Origin: Selaginella moellendorffii
Lineage: Eukaryota; Streptophyta; Lycopodiopsida; Selaginellales; Selaginellaceae
Length of the DNA: 64,000 bases
Assembly: GCF_000143415.4 (NCBI RefSeq)
Contig: NW_003314262.1
Span: forward strand, 2,112,048-2,176,047
Reading direction: 5' to 3'
Part shown: positions 61,722-64,000 of the stretch, one piece after another
Position numbering within the stretch: the first letter of the stretch is position 1
Layout: each line of letters opens with the position of its first letter
Made by a program: the position numbers and the translations under genes
Notes under the pieces: model-generated
The model's input: the letters and a program-made list of their open reading frames with translations, nothing else
What the model was told of the DNA's origin: nothing
Database searches by the model: none

Positions 61722-64000
61722 ATTCTTCCCCCCCAACAAAGTCCTTGTCCCAAAGACGAATTGTACCGGTGATTACCCTTTCTGGGGAACCCTGCTCAAG
61801 CTCCTGGTACATCTTCCACTGCTGTATACATCAAGGAGGCATTAGGCCCGTCACTCTGACATAGTACACCAATTCAACTAGCTGACATAAAATACCGGAT
61901 GAATTTTCACCCCAGCTGGCAGCCGCACCCGATAAGTTGCTTTACCAATGCGCTCCAGCACTTCATATGGACCAGCATATCGATGGGAAATTTTATCACT
62001 CTTCCCTGTCTGTAAGGCACCAAGGTGTTTTGCCGCTCACTTGACAGAAAGATCACTCGCACAAAAACGAGATCACCCACCTTATATTCCCGGAATTGGC
62101 GATACTCATTGGCAAACTTCTCCGCTCTATCCTGAGTTGCTTGCAAATTCCGTTTGCACACCACCAAAATCTCATCAAGTTCTGTAGCCAAATCAGTCAC
62201 CTCGGAATCAAGCTTATCTTGAACGTCCTTACTCAAATGCAAACCCACTCCACCACTATTCGAGGATGCCTTCCAAACATGGCAAAATAAGGACTTAGCT
62301 TGGTTCCACTGTGTTGGCTATTGTTGTAAGCAAATTGCACCAACGGAAGATATAGATCCCACTGTCCTTGCCTTTGACCAATGCTATAACGTAGCATATC
62401 TTCCACCACTTGATTCACATGCTCGGTTTGCCCATCTGTCTGAGGATGATCTCCAGTTGAGAGTTTCAAAGTCACTTGCATAGCCTTTGCAAAGCTTTTC
62501 CAAAATCCATTGGTGAACTTTGAATCTCGATCACTAATGATGTCCTCCGGCAAACCAAAATCAGGAAAAACCTTCTCCAAGTAAACTGCAGCCGTAGCAC
62601 CTTAACCCGCTGACAAAGCTTGCATGATTTACAATACTTGAGGATATCAACCTTCATATTCCTCCAATAAAAGTTGTGCTTAATCAACTCATACGTCTTT
62701 TTCCCCCAAAATGACCGGCCTCTAGATGATCATGATAGTGGAATAAAATTTAAGTAATTAACGCATCCACCTGTGGCAAATATACACGGCCATTGTAGTA
62801 GAGAATCCCATCCACCAATGAGAAAGGGGCTTCCATCTAGTCTTGCAAAGAGGCCACCTCAGCATCCTGAGCCCGAGCATGCTCAAGCAATTGCCCAAAC
62901 TCACTGACCACCTTACTCAAATGATGACAAAATCGTGTTTGTAATGTCGTCACATGACGAATACGAAATAACGCATCTGCCACCACATTTGATTTTCCCG
63001 GACGATGCTCAATAGGAAACTCCCCAAACTCCATGAGTTTGACCATCCAACGAGCTTGCTTAGTGTTCAACTCCTTCTGTGTGAAAAGATACACAAGTGG
63101 TTTGTGATCTATCAACACCACGAACACTACACCATAAAGATAATGCCGCCACGTCCACAAAGCATGAACAATAGAGAGTAACTCTTGCTCATATGTGGAA
63201 TAGCGTTGCTCTGCAGAATTCAAAGTTTGACTCTCATATGTAATAGGCTTTCCCTCTTGCATGAGAACTCCTCCCAGTGCATAACTACTCGCATCGCATG
63301 TCACCTCATAAGGTTTCGATAGATTAGCAATGCGAAGCACTGGAGTCTCGCTCAACAATCGCTTCAGCGCCACAAAACTCTCCTCTTGTGGCTTGTTCCA
63401 CTTGAATGGCACATTCTTGCATAACAACTGCGTCAAAGGAATAGCCACCTCTGCAAACTTATGCTCGAAACGTCGGTAGTAACTAGCCATACCAAGAAAA
63501 CTACGCAACTCGGCCACTATAGTAGGTGTAGACCAGTTTTCCACCACAGCCACCTTCCTTAGATCTGTCTTGACACCCTTAGATGTCACAATATGGCCTA
63601 GATATTCCACCTCCGACTTTGCAAATTCACATTTGCTCTTCTTTGCATAAAGTTTGCTGTCTCGGAGTAACAAAAGAACCTTGCGCAATTGCACCTTATG
63701 CTCCTCCATATTCTTGCTAAAAACAAGAATATCGTCCAAAGAAATCTCCACAAACTCATGAAGATAACGCCCAAATACCTCCGTCATCAACCGAGTAAAT
63801 GTGGCCGGTGCATTTATCAAACCAAACGACATAACTGTAAACTCAAAATATCCGAAGCTTGTGTTGAATGCCGTCTTGGAGATAGATGCATCATCCATTG
63901 CAATCTGATGATATCCACTCCTCAGATCAATCTTGGTAAACACTCGTGCTTCACCAAGCTTGTCCAGGATATCATCCACACGTGGCATCGGCATCTTATC
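61722..64000 (-). pseudogene. Ty3/gypsy element, RT-RNase H-integrase part, truncated by the window end
   Basis: Minus strand. At 63,994-62,837 a 385-residue frame without stops carries RT (FTKIDLRSGYHQIAM, FGLINAPATFTRLM, ISLDDILVFSK with Ser where Tyr usually stands before LDD) and RNase H (EVTCDASSYALGGVLMQEGK, IDHKPLVYL, HRPGKSNVVADAL). The integrase follows in other frames: HNFYWRNMKVDILKYCKSC (about 62,690-62,610), the core from FPDFGLPEDIISDRDSKFTN to PQTDGQTEHVN (62,580-62,240), and the C-terminal region with YRQFREYKVGDLVFV (62,248-61,907). A deletion between zinc finger and core removes the first catalytic Asp region. Together with frameshifts this makes the copy non-functional as shown. 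Confidence 0.9.

Overview
The window looks like nuclear DNA of a vascular plant, most likely a lycophyte of the Selaginella moellendorffii type. The reasons are genes with very short GT-AG introns (about 50-120 bp), a plastid MinE and thioredoxin x, a XIP-type aquaporin, a SAWADEE-homeodomain protein and a dense load of plant retroelements. The species is an inference; no search was possible.

Layout. 1-3.1 kb: a diverged repeat family in direct and inverted copies, then a minisatellite. 4.3-9.9 kb: a dead LINE (minus) abutting a dead Ty3/gypsy pol (plus). 9.9-14.6 kb: AT-rich and almost featureless. 14.6-16.0 kb: a scrambled pseudogene of the ARM-repeat gene at 24-26 kb. 16.3-19.6 kb: a very old Ty3/gypsy relic (minus) carrying a 288-bp MITE. 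20.2-35.3 kb is a compact island of apparently intact host genes: cytochrome P450, tRNA-Glu, membrane-anchored ARM-repeat protein, XIP aquaporin, MinE, STIG1-like cysteine-rich protein, HINT-type nucleotide hydrolase, thioredoxin x, uclacyanin and an SHH1/DTF1-like protein of RNA-directed DNA methylation. 35.3-42.6 kb: gene-free AT- or GT-rich repeat DNA with one LTR-PBS junction.

The main discovery candidate is 42,602-60,960. It is an 18.4-kb DNA transposon with 24-bp perfect terminal inverted repeats and a 4-bp target duplication (GATT). On the plus strand it carries a 1,022-residue DUF7869-like putative transposase. On the minus strand lies a multi-exon gene that joins a ParB-like domain, a degenerate DNA-methyltransferase-like segment, an acidic/basic linker and an FCP1/NIF-type HAD phosphatase domain. 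About twenty copies of a 24-bp palindrome (half-site AATGGCRTGAGG) are scattered through it, including inside 38-54 bp introns. The 288-bp MITE at 17.6 kb has the same ends, the same palindrome near both ends and also a 4-bp duplication (ATAT), so it looks like a non-autonomous relative. A young gag-only LTR retrotransposon (49,410-55,209) sits inside one palindrome copy. Without it the element is about 12.5 kb.

The window ends with a Ty3/gypsy element (minus) whose 3' LTR is at 61,499-61,721 and whose 5' part lies outside.
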